Assembly: GCF_005938645.2 (NCBI RefSeq)
Contig: NZ_CP042171.1
Location: forward strand, 4,712,001 to 4,776,000
Direction: 5' to 3'
Length of the DNA: 64,000 bases
Source of the DNA: Pedobacter sp. KBS0701
GTDB lineage: Bacteria > Bacteroidota > Bacteroidia > Sphingobacteriales > Sphingobacteriaceae
Shown: in pieces, positions 10,501-18,403 of the stretch
How the letters are laid out: each line of letters begins with the position of its first letter
Numbering within the stretch: position 1 is the first letter of the stretch
The notes under the pieces: model-generated
The model's database searches: none
What the model was told of the DNA's origin: nothing
What the model saw: the letters and a program-made list of their open reading frames with translations, nothing else
Position numbers and translations under genes: made by a program

Positions 10501-10763
10501 AGTGAACGATAACCTACAATCCTGGCCGTAATAATCGCATTATCTTTTTGCACCGTTAGGCTGAACTTTCCATCAGCATTAGTAGCAGTACCGTTCTTGG
10601 TACCTTTTTCAATAATAGAAACTCCTGGTATGGGTTTGTTGGTTTGATCTACAACCGTTCCCTTAATGGTTTTCTGGGCGAAGGCCAGCCAGGGGATGAG
10701 TAGATAAAATAATGTTGCCGTTAAAAATTTCACATAGCAATGTTTTGTAGAATTTTTTTCCAT
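7554..10763 (-). CDS. SusC/RagA-family TonB-linked outer-membrane transporter
   Basis: A 1069-residue outer-membrane protein. After the signal peptide comes a carboxypeptidase-regulatory-like domain (TIKGTVVDQTNKPIPGVSII, residues about 32-110), then the plug with the SusC signature around LNPNDIESIDVLKDASAAAI and YGSRAANGVILITTKKG. A 22-strand barrel ends in GVQVQF. It imports large ligands using TonB energy together with the SusD partner encoded next. It is the first gene of the four-gene operon. There is no extra N-terminal STN domain, so no direct sign of sigma/anti-sigma regulation. Confidence 0.96.
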   Translation of the reverse strand: MEKNSTKHCYVKFLTATLFYLLIPWLAFAQKTIKGTVVDQTNKPIPGVSIIEKGTKNGTATNADGKFSLTVQKDNAIITARIVGYRSLEKPVSASGTLNFSLEEDNNTLSEVVTIGYQKITRKKTTAAISSISGKELANLPAASFDQLLQGRLSGVNVQNFTGQPGVAPTVSVRGNSTGSTGYDQFNVIRSPLYVVDGVPQSSDDLVPPGTGTGTNYMAGLNPNDIESIDVLKDASAAAIYGSRAANGVILITTKKGVGGDTRVSFNSYYGMVQRPNLRQATMGTTERRQKMEVLQRQLSYDQRVQLPYILTDSLNPAFNGHTDWQDLFYQTGKINDNNLSISGGTDNGTTYRFSGGYYDEDGIIKGTGFKRYSTRLNLTSRAMNKKLMINPIFSYSSASRGRGNEDPNDPSKPTKVGSGNLPSSLLNISPEKLDYFVSKDGENLNKNVSNQFGANLNLAYEFNKHFTLNSQSSYTSNNNRRDVSMSNLLNNGFGNSSSSFSSTDMGLRTSNYLAYNGSIKKHSFSAVAGQDIEYSLFQSTQASGYGGASDNIQTVTGFKQQNIYAYSNYLAHGLVAYYGRFNYDYDGKYLLSGTMRTDGSSGFGENNKYGVFPSISAGWLLSEENFMKNLSNNPFTLIKIRGSYGVTGNEDKRNAYVQYNKYLVNNGGFAGNGAANGVAFGIQGATSYNGVTAITPNFINGVAQKDISWEKSTQWNIGTDMEIDNGRYAISFDVYNKEVKQKLFNVDLPVTSGYDNAFTNAFAVRNAGMELTLTANPFRKEFKWNSSFNISYNKNQIMSLPNGGRDIILSGDRFDKNHVLSVGSPLNAFYLYRTKGVFSTSADIPQNPYTGERYRNSNGTFSAGDFYLADLDGDYFIDVFNDGINPDKAPIGDPNPRFTGGWTNNFSYKNFSLGIFVTFTLKRDVLNLFDSDRFTNSTDANAVYNFASVSSPDLSRLNIWRNPGDQAEYAKLDLGSYRYYYTAAQSFFLEKGGYARIRSINLGYDFSSKIVRKLGLSQLKLYAIADNVYMFQQSKKLPDAEAVSGYGEYNGTGYPIPRKYTLGVQVQF

Positions 10764-11229
10764 TGATGGTTAGTTAGTTAATTAGTTAAGTTTGACTATG
10801 ACCTAAAGTATCAACATTTTTACTAGGCATTTAACTACTTTTTAGCTAAATAAAACCATATTTTAACTTAAAAATTTAACATTAATTAACATTTAACTCT
10901 TCAACACCTGACTTTTGCAATTTAAAACATACCTCTATTGCACCAAATAGCACTTTTTAAGCAAATAAGTCATATTTTCAATCATTTTTGGAATACATTA
11001 CACTAATTAATTAGCAGATAAATTTTGATAAGAAATTTCAAGAAAAATCTGCAGAAAGCAGCAGCTAAAACGTTAAACTAATCTTTTAGTACAGGATTAA
11101 TTCCAAAATTAAAGTTACCTATAATCACCTGCCACATTACTCTATTTAGAATAATTCAAAATAATTTGGATTATAAGATTTTCTAACGTTATTTTGCGCT
11201 GTTTAGAATTAATCCAAATAAATATTGAT
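10764..11229. other. Divergent promoter region between susC and the siderophore receptor
   Basis: No gene is seen in these 466 bases. The SusC side is AT-rich with TTAACTAA-type repeats. The right end holds the TTTAGAAT repeats described separately. Confidence 0.5.
11145..11218 (+). promoter_or_regulatory. Candidate iron-responsive operator: repeated TTTAGAAT sites
   Basis: Two near-identical 17-base sites lie just before the siderophore receptor: TTTAGAATAATTCAAAA at 11145-11161 and TTTAGAATTAATCCAAA at 11202-11218. Each is an imperfect palindrome. TTTGGATTA at 11165-11173 is the inverted complement of the end of the second site. Such A/T-rich palindromes next to iron-uptake genes fit binding by a Fur- or DtxR-type repressor; this is inference from position and symmetry. 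Confidence 0.4.
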
Positions 11230-13647
11230 ATGTTTAAAATCAAACTTTCCAGTTTAACGTTTCTATTATCCTTTGCCAGCATAATTTCCTTCGCCCAGCA
11301 GTTTTCGACCATTAGCGGTACGATAACCACTTCTAATGGAAAACCAGCGCCCTTTATTTCCATTGGATTAAAGGGCAAGGGTCAGGGTACTACATCAGAT
11401 GCTAATGGTTTATATACCATAAACCGTATTAAAGCCGGCACTTATACGATTAAAGCTTCTGCAGTTGGTATTGAAGCCTCAGAAAAAAACGTCACAATTG
11501 CTGCAGGGGAGAATAAAATTATCGATTTCGTGTTGAAAGAAAATGATCAGGCGCTGGAGGAAATTACGATAGCAGGTATTAATCAAAAATACAAAGTAAG
11601 CTTACCTTCTGCTACACTTAGGTTAAACGAACCATTACTAGAAGCGCCACAAAACATTCAAATCGTAAGTAACCAAATCCTTAAAGACCAGCAGATCATT
11701 AGCATGAGTGATGGGTTGATTAGAAATGTAAGTGGTGCAGTTCGTCTTGAACATTGGGGAGATATGTACACCAATATTTTAATGCGTGGATCGCAAATTC
11801 AGGCCATGCGTAATGGTTTTAATGTCGTTTCTTCTTACTGGGGACCATTAACCGAAGACATGAGTTTTGTCGACCATATTGAGTTTGTTAAAGGTCCTGC
11901 CGGATTTATGCTGGGCAATGGTGATCCAAGCGGAATGTATAATGTGGTAACCAAAAAGCCTACTGGCTTAAACCAGGGAGAGGTTTCGTTTACTGCCGGT
12001 AGCTTTGATTTATACCGGACAACAATCGATCTTGACCATAAGCTAACAGCAGATGGTAAATTCTTATTCCGGTTAAATGCTGCGGCACAAAACAAAGCTT
12101 CATTCAGACCATACGAAAAAAATGACCGTTACAGTTTTGCACCTGTACTGAGCTATCAGATTACGCCAGGCACTAAGCTGACAGCAGAGTATACTTTGCA
12201 AAATGCAAAAATGACCGAAGTGGGTTCTTATTACATTTTTAATACCGCTGGGTATGCCAGCTTACCTAGAGAATTTACCTTAACACAACCCGGGGTACAA
12301 CCTACGCGAATCAACGATCATAGTTTAACATTGAACCTAACACAACAACTAGGTCAAAACTGGAAATTAACTGCTCAGGCAGCCTATTACAAATATTTAC
12401 AAAATGGTTCAAGCTCATGGCCATCTGCGATATATCCAAATGGCACCATCATTCGAAATGTTGGTATATGGGATGCCGAAAGCAGTATGAAATTAGCTCA
12501 GTTATTTGTGAATGGAACGGTTAAAACCGGCGGTATTGTACACCGGATTTTAGCTGGTTTTGATGGGGGTAAGAAAAATTATATAGCCGATTGGGGTCAA
12601 TCTCATGATTTAGACCTGGCCAGTTCTCCATTTAATTTATACAACCCTAATTATGGCTTCCCGTCAAACGGTTATCCAAACTTTGACCGTTCTACTCCAT
12701 TAGAACAAAGGGCTATTGCAGCAGGAGGTTTAATGGATCAAAAATACCTGAGCGGTTATGTGCAGGATGAATTAGGCTTTTTTAACAACATTGTCCGCCT
12801 AACCCTTGCTGGCCGTTATACTTATGTTAACCAGTCGGCCTACGGCAGCCCGGCAGACAAAGCAAAACACGTTACCCCCAGGGTTGGTTTAAGTGTATCA
12901 GCGGATAAAAACACCTCTGTTTACGCGGTTTACGATGAAGCTTTTACTCCACAAACCGGCTTTTTCCGGGATGGTGGTACCGCAAAACCCATTACCGGTA
13001 ACAATAAAGAATTTGGCATCAAAAAAGACTGGTTTGATGGCCGCTGGAATACCACCCTATCCCTTTACAGGATTACCAAACAAAACGAGATTACAGGGGA
13101 TCCTAACAATAAGGCAGGAGAAACTTTTAGCATCGTAATTGGTGAAAAAAGAGCCCAGGGCGTTGAGTTTGATATTCGTGGCGAACTGGCCAAAGGATTA
13201 AACTTAATTGCAAACTATGCCTATACCGATGCAAAGGTAACAAAGGTAGCAGATGGCGTTGAAGGCGTTTATGTTGGTCAGGTAGTACCGGGTTTTTCAA
13301 AACATACCACTAACGCATGGTTAACCTACTCATTACAAAATGGTCCGTTTAAAGGTGCAGGAATTTCCGGAGGGTTTACCTATTTAGCCGACAGGGCCGT
13401 AGGTACCTACAGTGGTGAAAATGCAAACGAGAATCTCCCCGATTATTTCAAACTGGATGGAGGCTTATTCTGGGGAAATAAAAAAATAAAAATCACGGCC
13501 AATGTATTTAACATTTTGGACAAGTATTTATACAGCGGAGCGTATTATACCAACTATTGGAATGCCCCAACTTACAACCAACCGGCTTACTCATGGCAAG
13601 CCGAAGCACCAAGAAATTACAGAGTAAGTGTAGCCTATAAATTTTAA
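11230..13647 (+). CDS. TonB-dependent siderophore receptor
   Basis: An 805-residue outer-membrane receptor taken from the ATG at 11230 (MFKIKLSSL, signal peptide ending near ISFAQQ). The upstream ATG at 11194 would add 12 residues before the signal. Domains are a carboxypeptidase-regulatory-like N-terminus (ISGTITTSNGKPAPFISIGL), a plug (APQNIQIVSNQILKDQQ, then GPAGFMLGNGDPSGMYNVVTKKP) and a barrel ending in YRVSVAYKF. The GDPSGMYNVVTKKP segment is typical of ferric-siderophore receptors of the FhuA/FpvA type. It heads a plus-strand group with DUF4198, PepSY and DUF6607 genes, a recurring iron-uptake set. Confidence 0.93.
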   Translation: MFKIKLSSLTFLLSFASIISFAQQFSTISGTITTSNGKPAPFISIGLKGKGQGTTSDANGLYTINRIKAGTYTIKASAVGIEASEKNVTIAAGENKIIDFVLKENDQALEEITIAGINQKYKVSLPSATLRLNEPLLEAPQNIQIVSNQILKDQQIISMSDGLIRNVSGAVRLEHWGDMYTNILMRGSQIQAMRNGFNVVSSYWGPLTEDMSFVDHIEFVKGPAGFMLGNGDPSGMYNVVTKKPTGLNQGEVSFTAGSFDLYRTTIDLDHKLTADGKFLFRLNAAAQNKASFRPYEKNDRYSFAPVLSYQITPGTKLTAEYTLQNAKMTEVGSYYIFNTAGYASLPREFTLTQPGVQPTRINDHSLTLNLTQQLGQNWKLTAQAAYYKYLQNGSSSWPSAIYPNGTIIRNVGIWDAESSMKLAQLFVNGTVKTGGIVHRILAGFDGGKKNYIADWGQSHDLDLASSPFNLYNPNYGFPSNGYPNFDRSTPLEQRAIAAGGLMDQKYLSGYVQDELGFFNNIVRLTLAGRYTYVNQSAYGSPADKAKHVTPRVGLSVSADKNTSVYAVYDEAFTPQTGFFRDGGTAKPITGNNKEFGIKKDWFDGRWNTTLSLYRITKQNEITGDPNNKAGETFSIVIGEKRAQGVEFDIRGELAKGLNLIANYAYTDAKVTKVADGVEGVYVGQVVPGFSKHTTNAWLTYSLQNGPFKGAGISGGFTYLADRAVGTYSGENANENLPDYFKLDGGLFWGNKKIKITANVFNILDKYLYSGAYYTNYWNAPTYNQPAYSWQAEAPRNYRVSVAYKF

Positions 13648-13657
13648 TAACCCCCAT

Positions 13658-13689
13658 CAGGAGCAACTGGATCAGATCAGCTGCTCCTG
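13658..13689 (+). terminator. Intercistronic hairpin after the siderophore receptor
   Basis: The stem CAGGAGCAACTG / CAGCTGCTCCTG with an 8-base loop lies 11 bases after the stop. It is followed by ATTAAAAACC rather than a T-run, so it is more likely an attenuating or mRNA-stabilising hairpin than a full terminator. Confidence 0.55.
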
Positions 13690-13705
13690 ATTAAAAACCG
13701 AAAAC

Positions 13706-14416
13706 ATGAAAACTAAAATCTCATTATTAGCATTATTCCTTGCCTTTAGCATTTCGAACGTATTTGCACATGCGTTATGGATAGAAACAGCCTCAACAGG
13801 CAAAAAAGGACAGCCGCAGGATGTAAAAGTTTTTTTTGGAGAATATGAAAGCAACGAGCCTGATACCGCAGCAAAATGGTTCAGCAACCTGAAAGATTTC
13901 AAATTGGTTTTAACGGCACCTAATGGTACCACAAAGGTGTTAACAACTTCGCCGGATGTACTTTTTTACAAAGCTAGTTTTATACCAGATCAGGACGGAA
14001 CTTATAAAGTTTCTGTGGTACACGAGGTGGCTGCAGTTTACGAGAAAGCAAAAATTGAATATTATGCTTTTGCCGATGTTGCTGTTGGTAACTTAAAAAT
14101 AAACAAGGCATTTCCTGCCGATGCGGCTTTAACCATCAGGCCCGATAAACACAGTTTAAAAGTTGGTGAAACGGCAGTTCATGAGGTTATTTATAACAAA
14201 ATACCTTTCGCAAACCAAAAATTAACCGTTGTTGGTCCTGATAAAAAAGGCCAGACTACCGAAACTGATGCACAGGGTAAATTTACCTTCAAACCGGTTG
14301 AAAAAGGGAATTACTTTCTTGAAGCTTTTACCGAAGATAAAACACCGGGCAAACTGAACGGACAGGATTACGAAAAAACCTGGCATTTGGTAACCTACAC
14401 TACCGAAGTTAAATAA
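13706..14416 (+). CDS. DUF4198-type periplasmic protein of the iron operon
   Basis: A 236-residue exported protein. After the signal peptide the mature chain begins HALWIET, the hallmark of DUF4198 (a family related to the metal-uptake protein CbiK). Two beta-sandwich parts follow, the second being TVVGPDKKGQTTETDAQGKF with a carboxypeptidase-regulatory-like look. The histidine left near the mature N-terminus could bind metal, as in related copper and nickel proteins. Its place between a siderophore receptor and a PepSY membrane protein supports a role in iron or other metal uptake; the exact role is unknown. Confidence 0.8.
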   Translation: MKTKISLLALFLAFSISNVFAHALWIETASTGKKGQPQDVKVFFGEYESNEPDTAAKWFSNLKDFKLVLTAPNGTTKVLTTSPDVLFYKASFIPDQDGTYKVSVVHEVAAVYEKAKIEYYAFADVAVGNLKINKAFPADAALTIRPDKHSLKVGETAVHEVIYNKIPFANQKLTVVGPDKKGQTTETDAQGKFTFKPVEKGNYFLEAFTEDKTPGKLNGQDYEKTWHLVTYTTEVK

Positions 14417-14437
14417 CCGGTTAACTCCAAACTTTTC

Positions 14438-14477
14438 AACCCATTGGCAGACAGAAAACTGTCAATGGGTTCTTTTA
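14438..14477 (+). terminator. Hairpin between the DUF4198 and PepSY genes
   Basis: The stem AACCCATTGGCAG / CTGTCAATGGGTT has an 8-base loop and is followed by CTTTTATT. It looks like a terminator, probably leaky, since the next gene starts 20 bases later with the same orientation and related function. Confidence 0.65.
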
Positions 14478-14491
14478 TTAAATAAAGCTTA

Positions 14492-15694
14492 ATGTCGCCA
14501 ACAAAACCTGTACAGAAAAAAACGAATAAATCGCAGATAAGAAGAATCAGCGATTGGCTGCACTTGTGGTTGGGTATCGCATCTGGCCTGATCGTATTGA
14601 TGTTAGGCGTTACCGGATGTATGTATGTTTTTCAAAAGGAAATTACTGAGCTGATCCATCGCAAGGCATATTTTGTTGATGTTCCATCAAATCCTAAAAC
14701 CTTGCCACTAAGTTTACTGCAAACTAATGCCGAAAAAGCTTTGGGAAATAAAAAGAAAATTGGCTTTATTTCTACTTATAGGATGCCTGAAAGGGCATGG
14801 GAATTTAGTACCTATAAAGCAGGTAATCCTAAAGCTTTCTGGTACTTCGATTCAGTTGATTATTATGACCTGGTACTGGTAAACCCATATACCGGAAAAG
14901 TAACCCTGGTAGCAGATTATAAATATGAGTTTTTTTCGGTGGTTAAAATGATCCATTGGAGTTTACTGATCAATCATCCCATTGCTCAACAGCTTATTGG
15001 TTGGTCTACTTTTATTTTTGTATTCCTGCTCATTTCAGGCATGGTGATGTGGTGGCCGAAAAATCTCAAAAAATCGAACTTCGATAAGAGTTTTAAAGTT
15101 AAGTGGAAGGCAAAATTTAAACGCATCAACTATGATATGCACAATGTATTAGGTTTTTATGTGATGATCATTTGCCTGATGCTGGCCCTAACTGGCCTAG
15201 TCTGGGCCTTTCAATGGTTCCAGCAAACAGTGTATGTAGTGGCAGCAGGAACCACTGCCCCACCAAAAGTGGTAGAAATAAAATCCGACTCAACAAAAAC
15301 CATTAAAGCTGTTCCATTCGATATTGCTTTTGATCAGGCTAAAAATATTTTTAAAAACGAAGACCGTATTGGTGTGTCGCCAGCGGGAGGCGGTACAGCA
15401 ACCATTAATGCCACAGGTTACCGTGGTGAAGAAACTTACTGGGATTATGATATTTTACAGTTCGATCAGTACTCGGGCAAGTTATTACATAGAACAAACC
15501 AATCAGAAAAAAACGGAGGTGAAACTTTAATTGGCATGAACTACGATATACACGTAGGCGCTATTTTAGGTCTTCCCGGAAAAATCATGGCATTTTTTGC
15601 AAGCCTTATTGCAGCAAGTTTGCCCATCACCGGCTTTATTATCTGGTTGGGAAAAGGAAAAAAGAAAAAAAATCCCGCAAAGGCGGAAAAATAA
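14492..15694 (+). CDS. PepSY-associated membrane protein, probable siderophore or iron reductase
   Basis: A 400-residue inner-membrane protein with four clear membrane segments: about residues 27-47 (GLIVLMLGVTGCMYVF), 165-188, 210-235 (LGFYVMIICLMLALTGLVWAF) and 365-390 (PITGFIIWLG). PepSY-type periplasmic parts lie between them. WLHLWLG near residue 25 and MIHWSLL with DMHNVLGF carry the conserved histidines of this family. Members next to TonB receptors are thought to reduce ferric siderophores at the inner membrane. The last residues are a basic tail. Same operon as the receptor. Confidence 0.87.
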   Translation: MSPTKPVQKKTNKSQIRRISDWLHLWLGIASGLIVLMLGVTGCMYVFQKEITELIHRKAYFVDVPSNPKTLPLSLLQTNAEKALGNKKKIGFISTYRMPERAWEFSTYKAGNPKAFWYFDSVDYYDLVLVNPYTGKVTLVADYKYEFFSVVKMIHWSLLINHPIAQQLIGWSTFIFVFLLISGMVMWWPKNLKKSNFDKSFKVKWKAKFKRINYDMHNVLGFYVMIICLMLALTGLVWAFQWFQQTVYVVAAGTTAPPKVVEIKSDSTKTIKAVPFDIAFDQAKNIFKNEDRIGVSPAGGGTATINATGYRGEETYWDYDILQFDQYSGKLLHRTNQSEKNGGETLIGMNYDIHVGAILGLPGKIMAFFASLIAASLPITGFIIWLGKGKKKKNPAKAEK

Positions 15695-15717
15695 GCACAC
15701 CCTAATTCATAATAAAC

Positions 15718-16656
15718 ATGAAATTTTTAAACCTAATTTTAGTATTAACCGGTTTAATTACCCTTAATACAAGCGCACAAACAAAAGTAGATTCGCCGGA
15801 AGAAAAATTGGAAAAAGACAGAAAGGCCATTAAATCTTTAGCCGGTTTTTATGAAGTGAATTTTAACTATGGTGAGGTTACCGCACCAGACCCTAATTAC
15901 AAATTCAGCAAACCTTACGAAAGCCATGGCAATGAATGGGCCGAAATTATTGTAGATGAGCCTAAAAGAATTGTGATACAACACATGTTGGCCATTAACG
16001 ATACTACGGTTATTAAACACTGGCGCCAGGACTGGACTTATGAAGATACCGACATTATGCTTTATACCGAAGGTAATGCATGGAAAAAAGGTAATTTAAC
16101 CCCGGCTGATGTAAAAGGTAAATGGACCCAAAAAGTGTATCAGGTTGATGATAGTCCACGTTATCAGGGTTACGGAACCTGGAGCCATGTTGGCGGTCAC
16201 GATTCATGGCAAAGCGAAACCGATTCTCCACTTCCAAGAAGAGAATCGACCGTTCGTAAAGATTACAATGTATTAAACCGCGGCAGCAGAATAACCATTA
16301 CCAAAGATGGCTGGATGTTTGAGCAGGACAATAAAAAGATTGTACGCTCTGCCAGTGGCGATAAACTTTTAGCTATTGAGAAAGGTTATGAGGAATTTAC
16401 CAAAATAGATCCTAAAACTTTTGCCAATGCTCAAAAATGGTGGGCAAGCCAAAAATCTTACTGGGCTGATGTTCGTGGCGTTTGGGCCGATATTATCGGA
16501 TCGCAAAACACCTTCAAAGTACAAACCATGGCAAATGGCAAATTGCTTTACGAAACACTTTTTAGCTTGGGCGATCAATCTATTAAAGAAAAATGGTCAG
16601 CAAGCCAGAACAAAGAAAAAATTAAAACCGCTTTACAGCCTTATCTGGTAAAATAA
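15718..16656 (+). CDS. DUF6607-type exported protein of the iron operon
   Basis: A 312-residue protein with an N-terminal signal peptide (cleavage near LNTSAQ). Conserved-looking features are GFYEVNFNYGE, the ESHGNEWAEIIVDE segment, IVIQHMLAIND and many Trp residues. I recognise it as the DUF6607 family, often found beside TonB-dependent siderophore receptors; the family number is from memory and no function is known. It lies 23 bases after the PepSY gene and ends the operon. Confidence 0.7.
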   Translation: MKFLNLILVLTGLITLNTSAQTKVDSPEEKLEKDRKAIKSLAGFYEVNFNYGEVTAPDPNYKFSKPYESHGNEWAEIIVDEPKRIVIQHMLAINDTTVIKHWRQDWTYEDTDIMLYTEGNAWKKGNLTPADVKGKWTQKVYQVDDSPRYQGYGTWSHVGGHDSWQSETDSPLPRRESTVRKDYNVLNRGSRITITKDGWMFEQDNKKIVRSASGDKLLAIEKGYEEFTKIDPKTFANAQKWWASQKSYWADVRGVWADIIGSQNTFKVQTMANGKLLYETLFSLGDQSIKEKWSASQNKEKIKTALQPYLVK

Positions 16657-16878
16657 AAAAGATTAATTTTATAAGTAATGGTTGGTGATTAATGGCAGGA
16701 GCTGTTAAACATCGACCATTTTTTTATGCCTAAACATCTCAGGTTTTAAAAAACATGAAAGGTTTGAAAGACTTGAGAGGTTAGTCTAGATTTTGCCAAC
16801 AGGTTTTACCTATAAAGACTGAAGGCTTGTGAAAATCTCAATTATGCGCTATATTAGCAAATATCTAATGTTAATCTC

Positions 16879-17061
16879 ATGAACTTTTTTAAAAACTATT
16901 TTCTGGCCGCTGGCATTGTCTGGACATTATGTGCATTGTCAATTCTATTTTTAAATTTTAACTTTCAGGCAAAGGAAATTACCATAACACTTATTATTCC
17001 GCTTTCGTATGCTATTTTCAGGTTATTTGATCAACCAAAACAATTACCCAAAACAGAGTAA
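16879..17061 (+). CDS. Small membrane protein, hypothetical
   Basis: A 60-residue frame with two hydrophobic stretches (residues about 7-27 and 34-49, separated by a charged turn FQAKEI) and a polar tail. It lies in the gap before the M28 peptidase, 27 bases upstream and on the same strand. The hydrophobic pattern and position make it plausible, but I recognise no family. Confidence 0.45.
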   Translation: MNFFKNYFLAAGIVWTLCALSILFLNFNFQAKEITITLIIPLSYAIFRLFDQPKQLPKTE

Positions 17062-17088
17062 TACCTCAATACGATTCAATATTTTGAT

Positions 17089-18228
17089 ATGAGATTTTTT
17101 TTCTTAATTGCATTTTTTCTCTTTTCAAAGTACGTTTTTGCACAGGATTCTACCTACACCAGAAATATAATCAACACCCTTACTTCAAAAGAATTTTGGG
17201 GCAGGGGTTATACCAGGAACGGGATGAAAAAATCTGCAGATTATCTCGTAGCGGCTTATCAAAAAATTGGGCTGTTACCAATGGGTACAGCATATAAACA
17301 GCCTTTTAATTTTCCTGTAAATACATTCCCGGGAAAAATGATGGTGGCCATCAACGGACAGAAACTTATTCCTGGCAAAGATTTCATTGTAAACAATGAG
17401 AGTCCGGGCATTAAACAAAAAGCCAATTTAACACAAATTGATAGCCTTAACTATCAAGCTACACCTTCATTAATTATTTCACTAAAAGATAAACTTACCT
17501 GGTCCGTAGCTACAGAAGTTGGAGAAGTAACTACCATTCAGCTCAATAAAAACAACTTTACTACAATACCAAAAGAAATCAATGTTGACATTGAAAACAA
17601 ATTCATTCCAAAATTTGAGGCCGCTAACGTTTGCGGTTTAGTTAAGGGCACTAAGTATCCAGACTCACTTTTAATCATTACCGCACATTACGATCATTTG
17701 GGTGGTATGGGGGCTGATACCTTTTTCCCTGGAGCAAATGATAACGCGGCTGGTGTGGCTACCCTATTAAGTTTAGCCAAATATTATGCCGCCAATCCCC
17801 AACCCTTTTCTATTGGTTTTATCTGTTTTGCCGGCGAAGAAGCTGGATTGTTGGGGTCAGGATATTTTGTAGAAAATCCTTTGGTTCCCTTAAGTAATAT
17901 AAAATTCCTCCTCAACCTCGATCTGGTTGGAACAGGTGAAGTCGGAATGACCGTGGTTAATGCATCTGTCTACCCCAAAGCATTTGCTATGCTCAACGCC
18001 ATTAACAATAAAAATCAATATATCTCTAAAATAAACTCAAGAGGTAAAGCAGCCAATAGCGATCATTATTTCTTTACCGAAAAGGGTGTACCTGCATTTT
18101 TTATCTACACCCAGGGTGGCCCATCAGCCTATCATGACATATTCGACAAACCCGAAACCTTGCCCCTTACGGAGTACAAAGATCTATTTAAATTGATCGT
18201 TGGCTTTAATCAAAAACTGATGGAATAG
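17089..18228 (+). CDS. M28-family zinc aminopeptidase, exported
   Basis: A 379-residue protein with a signal peptide (ending near KYVFAQ). The M28 catalytic domain lies in the second half and all zinc ligands are visible: His200 in TAHYDHLGG, Asp218 in GANDNAAG, the Glu pair in CFAGEEAGLLGS, the Asp in LNLDLVGTGE, and His in NSDHYFF. It should cleave N-terminal residues from peptides in the periplasm or outside. The part before the catalytic domain carries a beta-rich insert typical of Bacteroidota members. Confidence 0.93.
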   Translation: MRFFFLIAFFLFSKYVFAQDSTYTRNIINTLTSKEFWGRGYTRNGMKKSADYLVAAYQKIGLLPMGTAYKQPFNFPVNTFPGKMMVAINGQKLIPGKDFIVNNESPGIKQKANLTQIDSLNYQATPSLIISLKDKLTWSVATEVGEVTTIQLNKNNFTTIPKEINVDIENKFIPKFEAANVCGLVKGTKYPDSLLIITAHYDHLGGMGADTFFPGANDNAAGVATLLSLAKYYAANPQPFSIGFICFAGEEAGLLGSGYFVENPLVPLSNIKFLLNLDLVGTGEVGMTVVNASVYPKAFAMLNAINNKNQYISKINSRGKAANSDHYFFTEKGVPAFFIYTQGGPSAYHDIFDKPETLPLTEYKDLFKLIVGFNQKLME

Positions 18229-18269
18229 CTTCTTTTTTAGGACGAAAGCTGTAAATCTCTATTCAAACA

Positions 18270-18297
18270 CTTAATTCTGAATGCTCAATACTCAAAT
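18270..18297. repeat. Heptad-phased intergenic block (4 units)
   Basis: Units CTTAATT, CTGAATG, CTCAATA, CTCAAAT in unbroken 7-base phase, between the M28 peptidase and DUF5694 genes. See findings. Confidence 0.7.
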
Positions 18298-18403
18298 TCC
18301 CTTTTTCTGCAATTGGGATAATATTATAAACCCTTGGGATAATTAAATTTAGCAGTAATGCTTGTATACTCATCTTTGAATCAACAAAAACGAAACAAAA
18401 ATT

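Noticed and set aside
11142..11378. A 78-codon minus-strand frame at the siderophore receptor start
   Set aside because: Antisense to the signal peptide and first domain of the receptor and covering the operator repeats.
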